Part shown: piece after piece, positions 8,366-19,700 of the stretch | Layout of the letters: each line of letters starts with the position of its first letter | How positions within the stretch are numbered: position 1 is the first letter of the stretch | Assembly: GCF_003945595.2 (NCBI RefSeq) | Contig: NW_024104441.1 | Span: 186,001-250,000, forward strand | Length of the DNA: 64,000 bases | DNA from: Pipra filicauda | Taxonomy: Eukaryota; Chordata; Aves; Passeriformes; Pipridae | Direction: 5' to 3' | Position numbers and translations under genes: made by a program | Notes under the pieces: generated by a model | Told to the model about the DNA's origin: nothing | Databases searched by the model: none | Seen by the model: the letters and a program-made list of their open reading frames with translations, nothing else

Positions 8366-10559
8366 GGGCTGGCAGAGCGCTGTGGGGTGGGGATCCCCCT
8401 GCAGCAGTAGGGCACTCAGGCAGCCCCAGGCAGCGCAGGGTCCGCAGGAAGTGGGGTGGTGGGGGTGCACAGAGGGGGCCCTCGGGCAGCACGAGCTCCT
8501 GCAGGTGGATGTGGAGTGGGAGGTGACGGAGCTGCTGCGGTGAAAGTCCCAGCTGGGACAGCAACTCCTCGTCCAGCACCTGCAATGAGGGTGAGTAGCT
8601 CAGTGGGATCCTGGGGGCTATGCTGAATCCCCCAGCCAGCATCCACCCTGGCCACATACCTGTGTGCGGGTCGGGGCGGTCTCGGGGGTCAGCAGGAAGG
8701 GCACCCCCAGGACACTGCCCACACGGGAGGAGTGCTCGTGGTCACCCAGTGCCGGGCATAGCAGCAGCGTCAGGTGCACCTGAAGCTGTTCTGGGAAGGC
8801 TGGGGAGGCACAGGGGGAAGATGGGATTGTGTTGGTGGGGCAGCATGGCAGCATGGGGTGTGCAGCCACTCACCTGTCTTGGGCTGGAGCTGGAGGAGGG
8901 CACAGCCCCCCCTGGCACCAAGCACCCGGTAGCGTGTCAGGGTAATCTTCACCTCCTTCCTGGCCAGGCTGTGGCGTCCTGGGGCTGGCACTGGCACCAC
9001 CTGTGGAGCACATCCCTCAGCACTCCCCAGGGCACCTCCCACACCCCCAGCACCCTCTTACCATGGCAGTGTCACCCTGCTGCTGCCAGCGCAGCCCAGT
9101 GCGGATCTTGCCCTCTGCCTCTGCCGGGACTCCCACAGTGACAGCACTGCAGGGAGAGGTGGTGAGGAGGGGACAGGACCCCCATGCCAGCACGGCAGGG
9201 GCCCAGGGACTTACCAGTATGTGGCAGGGTACTGGCCTCTCTGGCGGGCTTTGGCAAAGAACTGCTGGAGCTTCTTAGTGGTGTGGTAGCAGCTGGACAG
9301 GAGGACGAGGCCAGAACACTCCCTATGGAATATGGCAGCTCTAAGCCCCAGAGGGGGAAAGGCCCCCCTGGCTCCGCCTCAGGGCCTCCAACCTGGAACT
9401 TCCCACCATACCTGGCAGGAGCCTTCACCACATGGAGGTCAGCAGGGAGGCCCAGCCGTCGCCTCAGCACTGGCAGCAGTGCATCCAGGCTCAGCTCGCC
9501 AGGTTGTCCTGGGGAGAGGTTGGGGGGTCAGCACCTGCTGAGCCCCCGAGGTAGGTACCCCCAGCAGACCTCCCTTCCTGCCCCATACTCACCCAGGACA
9601 GGCAGGCCTGGGGGCTTGTTCAGTGCCAGCAGGGCTCCTGGCGAGGGGAAACCTGGTCAGGATGTGCCCCCGCACTGTCTCCCTTGCCCCCATCTCCCTC
9701 TCCCCCCGGTACCTTCCTGGTGCACCACTGAAGCCTCCAGCAGCCCCAGTGTCTTCTCGGGGCCCAGTGGCCGCCTCTGCCTGCAGGGGATGGAGTGAGG
9801 GGGGAGCATGGGTGGGACTCCTCCAGCTGCCTACCCTGACCCTCCCCTACGTGTCCATAAATCACTCCTCCACTGACTACCCTGCTTTGCCAGGTGTGCC
9901 CCTGCACCCACACCTGTACCCCCTTGCCTGTCCCTGCACCCTCACACTTCCCCAGCCCGTGCTCACACATCTGCAACCTCAAGTGTCCCCACTCCCACAC
10001 CCACCCCATAACCCCTCTGCACTCACATGTGTGCACTCATGTCATACACACCGTCTCACATGCACCTCACATACACGCACCCCTCGTGTCACGTACATGT
10101 GCATTCCATGTCACACACCCCATGCACATACACACACACTCCGTGTCATACGCCCCCCGTGTCACACAGATCCCGTGTCACAGCGCCCCCATGTCCCACG
10201 CACCCCATGTCCACATGTACCCCATATCACATGAACCCCATATCACATGTAGCCCGTGTCACACACCCATCTCACACAAGCACCCCATGTATGTACACGC
10301 AGCCCCCATGCCACAAGTACATTGTGTACACCCGCATACCGTATCCCACGCACCCCATGTGCACACGCATCCCCTGTGCACACCCCCTATGTCACACACC
10401 CCGCGTCCCATGCGCTCCGTGTCACACACGCCCCACGTCACACCCTCCCCGTGTCCCCCACGTTCCCCCGTCGCTCGCTGACCCCGCGGCGCGCGCCCCC
10501 GTTCCCGCTCGCGCCAGCCCTCGCGCGGCGGCGGCGGCGGCTCTCCCGCTGCCCGCCAT
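8361..10559 (-). CDS. RPUSD3: RPUSD3, mitochondrial pseudouridine synthase-like protein
   Basis: Minus-strand exons in coding order are 10559-10483 (first exon, donor uncertain), 9780-9713, 9637-9593, 9508-9412, 9322-9215, 9146-9062, 9000-8874, 8799-8660 and 8579-8361, about 321 aa. The core reads GALLALNKPPGLPVLG, then QPGELSLDALLPVLRRRLGL, ECSGLVLLSSC, CAVTVGVPAEAEGKI and GCALLQLQPKT, matching human RPUSD3 along its length. The Ala/Arg-rich, acid-free N terminus (MAGSGRAAAAAARGLARAG) suits a mitochondrial targeting sequence. RluA-type enzymes convert uridine to pseudouridine; RPUSD3 acts on mitochondrial RNA. The residue aligned to the catalytic Asp of the family is Ala here. Intron 1 holds a long CA-rich repeat. 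The gene is convergent with TTLL3 and head-to-head with JAGN1. Confidence 0.9.
9890..10460. repeat. CA-rich degenerate tandem repeat in RPUSD3 intron 1
   Basis: About 570 bp consists of imperfect reiterations of phrases such as 'ccccatgtcacacacc' and 'cacacatgtg', with no fixed period. It is pyrimidine/CA-rich on the plus strand and ends abruptly at the CpG-rich first exon. It is an expanded intronic simple repeat with no coding signal. Confidence 0.8.
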
Positions 10560-10860
10560 GGCGGCCCCACTGCGCCTGCGCCGAGCGGCCGCCCCGGCAT
10601 CCGGAGAGCCCGCGGCCGCGGCCATAGAGCGGCGGAAGCGCGGGTAGAGCGTCCCGCCCGCAGGTGCGGCACGGGGGGGAGCGGCGGCACCCGCCGGGGT
10701 CGCTCCGGGCGGGCGGTTACGGGGAAGGGGCCCCGGGGCTGTCACTGTGGGAGGGAGGCCCGGAGCGGGGGTTCCCCGGAGGGATGGGGCCGAGGCTGCG
10801 CTGGGGAGGCGGGCAGGGAGAGCGGCCCCGCCTGACGCTGTGCCTCCCCAGGACAGCACC
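10560..10860. promoter_or_regulatory. Bidirectional promoter of RPUSD3 and JAGN1
   Basis: About 300 bp of CpG-rich sequence separates the two divergent ATGs (10559 minus, 10861 plus). It contains a GCGGAAGCG ETS-like site near 10632 and several GC boxes, with no TATA box. The compactness implies a shared promoter. Confidence 0.65.
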
Positions 10861-11494
10861 ATGGCCTCCCGCGGGGGTCCCCGCGCCCCCGGCACCGACG
10901 GCAGCGACTTCCAGCACCGGGAGCGCGTGGCCTCGCACTACCAGATGAGGTAGGTGTCCCTTCCCCCGGGGGCTCCCGGGGGGGACACGCGACCCCCAGC
11001 AGGCTCTGACGGCCCTGCGCTCTCTCCCCAGCGTGACCCTCAAGTCGGAGATCAAGAAGCTGATCTACACGCACGTGGTCATCTGGCTGCTGCTGCTGGC
11101 CCAGATGTGCGTGGGGCACCTCAAACTGCTGCCCCACGACCAGGTGGCCATGCCCTACCAGTGGGAGTACCCCTACCTGCTCAGCATCCTGCCCTCCCTC
11201 CTGGGCCTGCTCTCCTTCCCCCGCAACAACATCAGCTACCTGGTGCTCTCCATGATCAGCACCGGTCTCTTCTCCGTGGCTCCCCTCATCTACGGGGCCA
11301 TGGAGATGTTCCCCATGGCGCAGCAGCTCTACCGCCATGGCAAAGCTTACCGCTTCATCTTCGGCTTCTCGGCCGTCTCCGTCATGTACCTGGTGGTGGT
11401 GGTGGCCGCGCAGGTCCATGGCTGGCAGCTCTACTATAGCAAGAAGCTACTGGACTCCTGGTTCACTAGCACGCAGGAAAAGAAGAAGAAATGA
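10861..11494 (+). CDS. JAGN1: JAGN1, jagunal homolog 1 (complete, 2 coding exons)
   Basis: Exons 10861-10949 and 11032-11494 join across a GT-AG intron to encode 183 aa, the exact mammalian length. The protein begins [20 protein letters not shown] and contains [36 protein letters not shown] and [10 protein letters not shown], all near-identical to human JAGN1. It is a four-pass ER membrane protein of the early secretory pathway; in humans its loss causes severe congenital neutropenia. The C terminus ends in four lysines, satisfying the KKXX ER-retrieval pattern. The start is fixed by conservation of the N terminus. An AATAAA lies 232 bp after the stop codon. IL17RE begins only 147 bp beyond that signal. 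Confidence 0.98.
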
Positions 11495-11725
11495 GTGGGA
11501 ATGGGTGGGCTCCGTGAGGTGCTGAAGCTCTGCAGCTCAGTCCTGTGGGGCGGCGCTGGTGCGGCTCCGGTGGGTGGGGGGCCCCCGGGGACCAAGCTGT
11601 GGGTGTCTGAGCCACGCCACGGCCCCGGGCTCGCACGTAACGGGGAGGGGGGGAATCCCCGAGGGCTGGGGCCGTGGAGGGTTCCCTGGGGTACGTTCCC
11701 CTTCGTCTGCGTGTTGCTCTATGGA

Positions 11726-11731
11726 AATAAA
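11726..11731 (+). terminator. JAGN1 poly(A) signal
   Basis: AATAAA at 11726-11731, inside 'atggaaataaagcacc', is followed by GT-rich sequence. It is the first canonical signal after the JAGN1 stop. Confidence 0.8.
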
Positions 11732-11872
11732 GCACCGTCCGCGCTCCCACGCCTGTCTGCGCCGCAGGAAGCGCCGCCCGGCAGCGGGGGGGGGGCGGCG
11801 GGGCCGCACGTGCCGGTGCAGGAATGCGGCGGGGCCGGCCCGGGGCGGGGCGGGGAGCGGCGGCGCTCGGCC

Positions 11873-14800
11873 ATGGGGCGTCCGGTGCTGCTCGCCGCCG
11901 CCGCCGCGCTGCTGCTGCTGCCGCCCGGCACAGGGACCGCCGTCACCCGCCTCAGGGTCTCCGCCAACTTCGTGAGCGCCGGGGAAAGGGAGGGAGGTGA
12001 CCAGGGAAGGTGGGTGGGGGGCGGGCGGCGCCGCGCTCACCCCTGTGTCTTTGCTTGCAGGAGTGCCGGGCCACCGGTGAGTAGCGGCGGGGCCGGGAGA
12101 GGGGCAGGGCTGCCCGCGCGGGGCTGCCCCTGCCCGGGGACACTGGCTCCTCCGGGGTGCGACGGGACGGCGGGGCTTCCCCCGCCCGCCGCTACCGGGT
12201 CCTGGAGGATGGGGGACTCCCGGTCTCCGGGGCATGGGGCTTCCCGCTTCCGAGGAGTCTCGATCCCCGGGGCTTCCAGGCTCCCGGGGTTCCCCGCTTC
12301 CAAAGACTTCGGATCCCCGGGGCTCCCCGTTTCTGAAGACTCCCGGTCCCCGGAGTTCCCCGGCCGCCGGGGCTCCCCGCTTCCGAGGACTCCGGATGCC
12401 TGGGGCTCCCCATTTGCGAGGACTCCAGATCACCTGGGCTCTTCCCTTCCGCGTACTCCTCCCCAGGACTCCCCTTCCCCCGGCTCTCCTCTTCCGAGGG
12501 CTCCCAATCCCCGGGGCTCCCGGTGCCTGCGGGACCCCCGGCTCACGGCAGCTCCCTCTCTGCTCTCCCTCTGCAGCCGACAGGACGCTGAGCCGTCCTC
12601 GCTGCCGCCGCCCGTCCCGCCCCGTGCCGCCGCTGGAGCCGCCTGCACTGTCGCTGAGCCGTGCCCGGCTGTGCCTGCCTGCACAGCCCTGCCAGCCCTG
12701 CCTGCGGGTGCGGCTGGCCCTCCCCGCCGCAGGTACGGGCGGGGGTGGCGGGGCCGGGCATCCCCACGGTGGGGGACACACACCCCGTCCTCCCACCTGT
12801 GTCAACACCCCACGCCGATTTCTTGCAGAGCTCGGCGGTGTCCGTGGGCTGCTGCTCACCTTCCTGGAGCTGGGCTCCAACCGGGCCGGCTGGCTGCAGG
12901 TCTGGCAGCGGCGCCGGGTGCTGGACAGCTCGACGGTGAGTCTGGGGTGGGTGTTAGGGCCTGGGGACACCGGGGCTGGTGGTGCCCATTGACTCCCTGC
13001 TCCCCGCAGTGGCAGGTGCAGTTCGACTGCTTCCCAGCTGAGAGTGGGCAGCAGGTCCTCGTCTCCCTCCGCACCATCCCAGACCGGGGCTTGTCCCTCA
13101 ACCGCAGCCGCCTGGTCACCGCTGAGCCACGTGGTGAGAATGAGGGGTCCCGGGGGGTGTCTCGGGGGGATACTGGTGCCAGCTGACCCTCTGCCTACTC
13201 TGCAGAGCCCGTCTTCACCCATGCGTGGGTCCCTGAGGCACGGGCCATTGAGGTGTGGGTGCCCAAGGGTCCTGCCCTGATGGTGCGGCTGTGCCATCAG
13301 CTGGCCCTGGAGTGTGAGGAGCTGCCCCAGCCCTTCCACCAGCAGGTAATGGCTCTGCCCCTAATACCCCCGTCTCAGACTGAAGGGCACACTCCCCACC
13401 AGCTTATTCTCCCTCCTTGCTGCAGGTGCGGGTGCCAGGCGGCCACCGCGTCTCGCTGCCGTATGAGTTCCTGGTGCCCTGCCTGTGCATTGAGGTGGGT
13501 CACCTTCCCCCTGCAGCCACTGGAGCCCCTGTCTGCCCTCACAGGAGAAGTGGGGGCACATCCTGCCCCCCGCTCCTTACTCTGCTCCCCTAGGCCTCCT
13601 ACCTTCACCACGACAGCCTGCGGAGCAAGCGCTGCCCCTTCCGTGATCAGCCGGATGCCTGTGAGTGCCTGTGGGGAGGGCAGCTGGGTCCCAAGAGTGT
13701 CCCCCAGCATCCCCAGCCCACTGATGCAGTGTCCCACAGATGGCCCTGAGCTGTGGTCCTCGGTGCGCTTCCACGACTACAGTGCCAGCAGCAAGGACCA
13801 GATGGCAATGGCGCTGACTACCAGCTGCCCCCTGCACCCACAGGCCACGCTGTGCTGGAGGGAGGCAGCGGATGAAGCTGCACCCTGCCACAGCATCCCC
13901 AACTCCACAGCCAGCGAGGAGGAGCAGGTGAGGGGTCCTAGTCCCAAGGTGTCATGGGATGCAGGACCATGCCCCTGGCTGGGTCCCTGCCCACAGTCCC
14001 CTGAGGGCAGCAGGTGAGCACTGAGGTGTCTGTGGACTGCGTGGATCAAGGATGGTGACAGTGACGCACACTTTGCGCATTCCAGGTTTACACACTGGAC
14101 AAGGTGGACGTGCACCCCCAGCTCTGCTTCCGAGTAAGCCCCTGTGGGTGGGTGGGCACCACCTGGGAAGGGATTGGGGGGCTGTGGTAGGCAATGGCAG
14201 CTCACCCACTCTTTCTGCTGATCCCTCAGTTCTCCTATGGGAACAGCAGCCATGTGGAGTGTCCCCACCAGCCAGGTGAGCCCCACCGGCAGAAGGCACC
14301 CCTGAGCTGAGCACAGCCCTCACTGAGGTCCCTCACACCCCTCATCCCATTGCGCATTCTGCAACCTCCCCTCTCTCTCCGGTGGCCACAGAGACCGCCT
14401 GGAACGTCTCAGTGAGTGTCTGGGGGCTGCAGCTGCGCCTGCACCTCAGCTCCCGCATCCCCGCGGCCTTCAGCGCAGCCCTGTGCCAGCGCCGGGGTGG
14501 GCAGTGTGAACCTGAGGCCCCTCTCTACACTGTCACACAGGTGAGTGGTGCAGGGCTGGGGGGACACGGTGGGGACAGACCTGCGCTGACCATACACTTC
14601 TGCTTTGCAGCCAGAGGGATCTGCCCCAGGAGAGCTGGCACTGCTGCTGCCAGTGCAGGTCCTGGGCAGCTGTGTGCTGGTAAGGTGACCCCTGTGCTTG
14701 CACCTGCTCCATCGGGGACATCCCAACACGGCCCCCCCCTCACCCAGCTCCTTCCTCAGGTGTGGCGCTCGGACGTGCACTTTGCTCGGAAGCAGCTGCT

Positions 14801-15791
14801 CTGTCCCGATGGTGAGAGGAGGTCCTGGGGGGACGCAGGGGGCAGCAGAGATGGGCAGACACCCCCCTTACTGCCTCTCTCCCAGTCTCCCGCAGGCACT
14901 TTGGGCTGCTGGGGCTGGTGCTGGCACTGGGGCTGGTCGTGACCGTGCTGCTCCTCAACTGCTGCAGTGCCTGGAGGCCGGACAATGGTGAGGGGCACCT
15001 TGGGGGCCTGCAGGATGGGGCCAGCAGCCACGATGGTCATCGGGCTGGATTGTCAGGGTGTGCTGGCTCCTGGGCTGCAGATGGTCCTGGAGCACTGGAT
15101 GGTGGTGGATACCAGGGTTTCCTCCAGGGGATATCAGTGGGATGTGGGGCTGGGCTGTCAGTGCTGTCCCCTCCATTCTGTAGGTGTCCCGGGCGGGCGC
15201 CCTGTGCTGCTGCTGTACTCGCCGGACTCGGAGGAGCACCTGGGGCTGGTGTGCGCCCTGGCTGAGCGGCTGCGCGCGGGGCTGGGCTGCGACGTGCGCC
15301 TGGACCTGTGGGAAGCAGGTGGCTTGGGGCAGGCAGGCACCCTACCCTGGCTCTATGCCCAGCGGGGCCGTGTGGGCCGCCAGCGTGGCACCGTCCTACT
15401 CCTCTGGAGCCGGGGCAGTGCCCGGCTCTTTCGTCGGTGGCAGGTCGGGGTGGCCAGTGGGATGCCTGGGGATGCCCACGACATCTTTGGGGCAGCCATG
15501 GCCTGCCTGCACGGGGAGCTGGGTGCGGCAGGCTGCGGCGGCGGGTGGGTCCTGGCCTACTTCAGCCGGCTCTGCAGCCCCCGCGACGTGCCCCGGCCCC
15601 TCCGGCCCCTGCCCACCTACCGCCTGCCCCGGCAGCTGCCTGGTCTGCTGGGTGCCCTGCGGGGCAGCCCCCCGGCCCCCCGCTGCTGCCGCCGGGGCAG
15701 GGCTGGGGGGCTCCTGCATCGACTGATAGAGGCGGGGGCTGAGGAGGGCAGCCGGCCGCCCCGGCCCCCTGGGGCAGCTGCTGGCACGTGA
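11873..15791 (+). CDS. IL17RE: IL17RE, interleukin-17 receptor E (complete, 16 coding exons)
   Basis: Exons: 11873-11971, 12061-12076, 12577-12732, 12829-12935, 13010-13133, 13206-13345, 13426-13494, 13594-13660, 13740-13927, 14086-14133, 14230-14275, 14392-14540, 14611-14679, 14760-14811, 14886-14987 and 15184-15791. All have GT-AG junctions and consistent phases; total 679 aa (human 667). The protein has a signal peptide (MGRPVLLAAAAALLLLPPG), an ectodomain with EARAIEVWVP, LCHQLALECEEL, LPYEFLVPCLCIEASYL and FSYGNSSHVECPHQ, a transmembrane helix near aa 449-470, and a cytoplasmic SEFIR domain in the last exon with LLLYSPDSEE, VRLDLWEAGG and LPWLYAQ. IL17RE pairs with IL17RA to bind IL-17C at epithelia. 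Exon 2 is a 16-bp microexon. IL17RC follows in tandem. Confidence 0.95.
12200..12535. repeat. Degenerate minisatellite in IL17RE intron 2
   Basis: Repeated variants of 'ggggctccccgcttccgagg' followed by 'actccggatccc' recur with a period of about 30-36 bp, roughly nine copies. It is GC-rich with no coding signal. Confidence 0.75.
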
Positions 15792-16752
15792 ATGCCCGAG
15801 CTGGGACTGAGCTGGGCATGGCTGCGGGGCGGGCAGGGCTGGGCACAGCCTTGGTGAGGGCAGGGGCTCTGCCGTGGAGGGGCAGGGCTCAGGTGAGCGT
15901 GTCCACTGCAGCGCAGGAGGGGTGCCCATGGGTGCCTCAGCCAGGGGCCGCGGGAGTCCAAGCAGGATTGGCCTCAGCGATGGAATGGGCTGAAGTGGCT
16001 GGAGCGAGCATCCAGTTGGTCACCTGGGGCCAGGAGCAGAGATGCTGTCCTGGGCAGGGACGGCTTTATTCCTATACAGGGACCTGCTCCAGAGGAGAGC
16101 CTGTAGAAGCCCCTTTGGACAACACAGCTGAGCGAGGGGTCGAGGTGGTACTGGAAGAAGCCAAGAGGTGGGGGGACTCCCTGCCCAGGCACAGGGGGCT
16201 TGGAGGGGCAGGCGCTGGGCACAGCCTGGCCCTTCTTGCTCCGACATTGCCAGCAGGACCTGGTTTGTGGTGGAAGCAATAAAGGCATCATTTCACCCTG
16301 CCCTGCTGTCCATCTGGTGTGCCGGGGGAACTTTGTTGGTGCCCCCAGGGGGGTAGAGGCTTCCCCATGCCCCTCTGCAGCACGGGGCAGGGGCAAGAGA
16401 ACGCACCCGGCTGGGCACAGCCTGTCCCGGCACGACTGCCACACTGCATCCCACAGTCGCTGGGGCTGCCTGATTCCAGCCTGGGCACCGTGCCCATGCC
16501 ATGGGGCCAACCTCATCCCTGTGGGGCCCCAAACCCTCCCGGGGGTGCCGGGGCACGGATCCCTCCGTGGTCGGTGCGGGAACAGGAGGCCCCACCCCAG
16601 GGCGGTTGCTGACGCCACGCAGGGACCCGGGTGTCCGGGATCAGAGCAGGAAGCAGGAGCCGTCGGCCGCGGCGGGGCCGGTGGAGCCGGGAGTGGGGCT
16701 GTTTGGGAGCAGACAGTGTGGGGCCGGGGCGCCCCACGGCCCCGGCCCCGCC
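15792..16752. other. IL17RE 3' UTR and IL17RC promoter
   Basis: The interval to about 16300 is the IL17RE 3' UTR. From there to 16752 is the IL17RC upstream region, with GC-rich sequence just before the ATG. No further gene or conserved exon was seen. Confidence 0.6.
16278..16283 (+). terminator. IL17RE poly(A) signal
   Basis: AATAAA at 16278-16283, inside 'gaagcaataaaggc', is followed by T/G-rich sequence. It implies a 3' UTR of about 500 bp. Confidence 0.75.
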
Positions 16753-19700
16753 ATGCCCACGCTGGGGCAGCTCCTGCTCGTGCTGGTGGTGACGGCGGCG
16801 GGTGGGCGTGGGGGCCCCCGCGACAGCCTGGCCTGCTCCCAGGTGGGTCGATGTCACCAGCACGGGGGCACTGGGCAGCCAGCACCACCGCCGGCCTCAC
16901 TCCCGCCTCCCCCAGGGCCTCGCCTGCCGCCTCTTGGGTAAGTGCCACCACCACGCCATGGCCCCCAGCTCACCCAGGGCATGGGGACCCACCCCCACAC
17001 TGCCCTTCCTGTCTCCCCAGACACCGACGTGCTGTGTGGGACGGAGCCCCCGGGGCCTGGCCATGGGCTGTCCCTGGCTCGTCTGTGGCTGGAGCCGGCA
17101 CTGCACTGCAGTGAGCCCACGGCCTGTGTGCCCTGTCTGGAGGCGCGTGTGCGCCTGGCCTTGGCACCTGCCACCAGAACCACCACTGCCACCGAAACCC
17201 ACCACTCCGTGCTGCTAGGGATCCCTGGGGCAGAGGATGGCAGTGGCGGGGGACAGTGGTCACCAGTGGCTGGGGTCACCTTGTCCCAGCCCAATGTCAC
17301 TGGGCTGCTGTTGCTCTCAGGGCACACATTTGCCTCCTCCCACTGTGTGGCCGTGGAGGTCTGGGCACCTCTGGCCCCCACACAGCGCAACCGAACCCTG
17401 GTACGTAAGTGCGGGGACTGGCAATGGGTGTCCCAACACTGTCAGTCCCTGGGCACTGAGGATGTGGGCGCTGGCACCGGTGCATCTCCATGGCACGGGG
17501 GTCTCGTGCCCCGGGGAGGTGGGTGCTGGCGGTGCCGGTGCCTCACCGCAGAGGGGTGGTGGTTTTCCTGCCCAGGGCTGGGTGATCTTCCGGTGCTTCG
17601 AGGCACCGCTGGGCTCCGAGCTCCACGTCACAGCGTACACAAACTCACGCGGACAGCGGAGTCTGAGCCGGCAGAAGCGGGTGCCAGGTGAGCCCCGGCG
17701 TGCCACCTGCGGTGGTCCCATCCCCCTGCCCACTGACTCCCTGTCCCCACAGACTGCTCATGGCCCCCGGCACAGGCTGCTGTCCCCCAGTGCCAAGGTA
17801 TGTGCTGGTGTCACCCCACCTTGGTTTGCATCCCCTGGGGAGAACTGGGGGATGCTGGATGCTGGGGGCAAGAGTGACCCTGTGGGTGCCATGCCCTGTG
17901 CCATGTGGCTGGATGGGTAGTGCCAGGAGGTGGGTGACCTGAGCCGGCTCTGGTGCAGTGCCCAGGCTGCGGATCTCCCCAGGGCAGAAGGAGGTGGTTG
18001 TGGAGGTGCAAGGGGCTGTGGCGGGGCACAGCTACACTCTCCGGCTCTACCACAACCGGAGCCACAGCACTGGGGGGCCGGGGCATGCAGTGACTGTGGT
18101 GAGTATGACCCCCTTCCCTGACCCCCCACCTTGGCTGATCCCTGGCTGCTGCCCCCTTCCCTGTTCCCGAGAAGCCGTGTCTGTGTTACAGGCAGTGTGC
18201 TGGGAGAGGGTTCCCTGGGAGCAGGTTCCCCTGGGTGACCCTGCTGGGGCACGATTTGCCACGGGGTGACCCACATCTGGTTGCTGCTAGCAGAGCAGAC
18301 CCATGAACTACAGCCTGCCTGCCGATGAGGTGCTGCCCTGCCTCTGCCTGCAGGTGGGCACCCAGCTGGGGCACTGTGGGAGTGGCAGGGTGCCACCAAA
18401 AAAGAGGCTTTCCAGGCTCCACGTGTCCCAAGGGGACCAGCTGAGTCACAGTCACAGCATGGATATCCCAAATCCTCCCTTTTCATGTCTCTCTCTCTGC
18501 TCCTAGGTCTGGCTGGAGACCCAGGACCCACTGAGGGCCACCCTGTGCCCCTTCTCCCATGGTAGCTGCACCTTGGGGCTGGGGTGTGGGGTTGCTGGGA
18601 CACAGAAGGACCTGAGGGGAGACTACATGGGGTGAGACCCTTCTCCTGGTGCCACCACAGATGCCAAGGCCTGGGAGCGACTGTGGATGCAGAGCCACCT
18701 GGTCCTGCACACTGAGGGGCAGGTGCTGACCTGCTCCCTCTCAGCCCCCTGCGACCTCCCAGCCAAGCTGGTGCCCTGCTGGCAGCCAGTGCCCTCCGGG
18801 CCCTGCCAACCCCTCCCTGGCCTGCAGCAGCCCACCATAGGGCAGGTGAGTGGGGCTCTGTGGGATGCTGGGGGCTCGTGAAGGGTGCAGGTGGCATTCA
18901 TGGAGCAACCCTTCCAATCCCAGGGACCCCAGGAGTTTGGAAGGCTGCGGCCACACCCCAACCTCTGTGTGCAGGTAGGACACCTCTCTGCTCCACAGCT
19001 GCCCCATGGGGAGCCCCACAGGCAGCCCCAGGCACTGCTAACCCGCTCTCTGGGGCAGGTGTGGAGTGGTGGGCAGGTCCGGTTGATCCAGTGCCTGCGG
19101 GACCGTGAGTACTGCTGGGGTGGGAAGGCAGGGGCAGCCTGTGGGTCCAGCTGGGGGGAAGCCCGCCCTGGCCTCCCCTTGCCGCCCCCCCAGCCCCCTG
19201 GCACATCCCCAGGAGCGCTGCCCGGCCACCCCGATGACCTCCTGCTGCTGGAGCGTGGAGGGAATGCCTCGCTGTGCGCTGTGGAGCAGGATGCCTGCAC
19301 GCCCCTTGCCAGCTTCACCAGCACGGTAAAGGGCAGGGACACTCATGTCCTGGTGGCGATGGCAGTGGTGGCACAGGGACGCCTGTGGCCAGCAGTGGTG
19401 GCACAGCTGCCTGACTCCCTGTGCTGTTGCAGGGAAGGGGGCGCCCCGGGCTGCTGGAGCAGGATCTGCAGCGGGATGTGGCAGCAGGGCAGTGCTGGCA
19501 GGTCAGTGTGGGCAGCCAGCAGGTAGTGGTCAGGGACTGGGCAGCATCTGACATGTCCCTGTGTTCCCCCAGATCTGGCACCCTGAAAACAGCACCGAGG
19601 TCGTGCTCTGGGCCTGTCCCATGCACAAGTGTGAGTGTCAATGGCCATGGTGTGGGAGAGGGGGAAAAATGGGAAATTGAGGGAGGGCACCCACCTGTGT

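Noticed and set aside
11537..13339. A 600-codon minus-strand open frame over IL17RE
   Set aside because: It spans proven IL17RE exons and a GC-rich minisatellite. Stops are rare in GC-rich DNA, and the translation is Arg/Pro/Gly-rich without domains.
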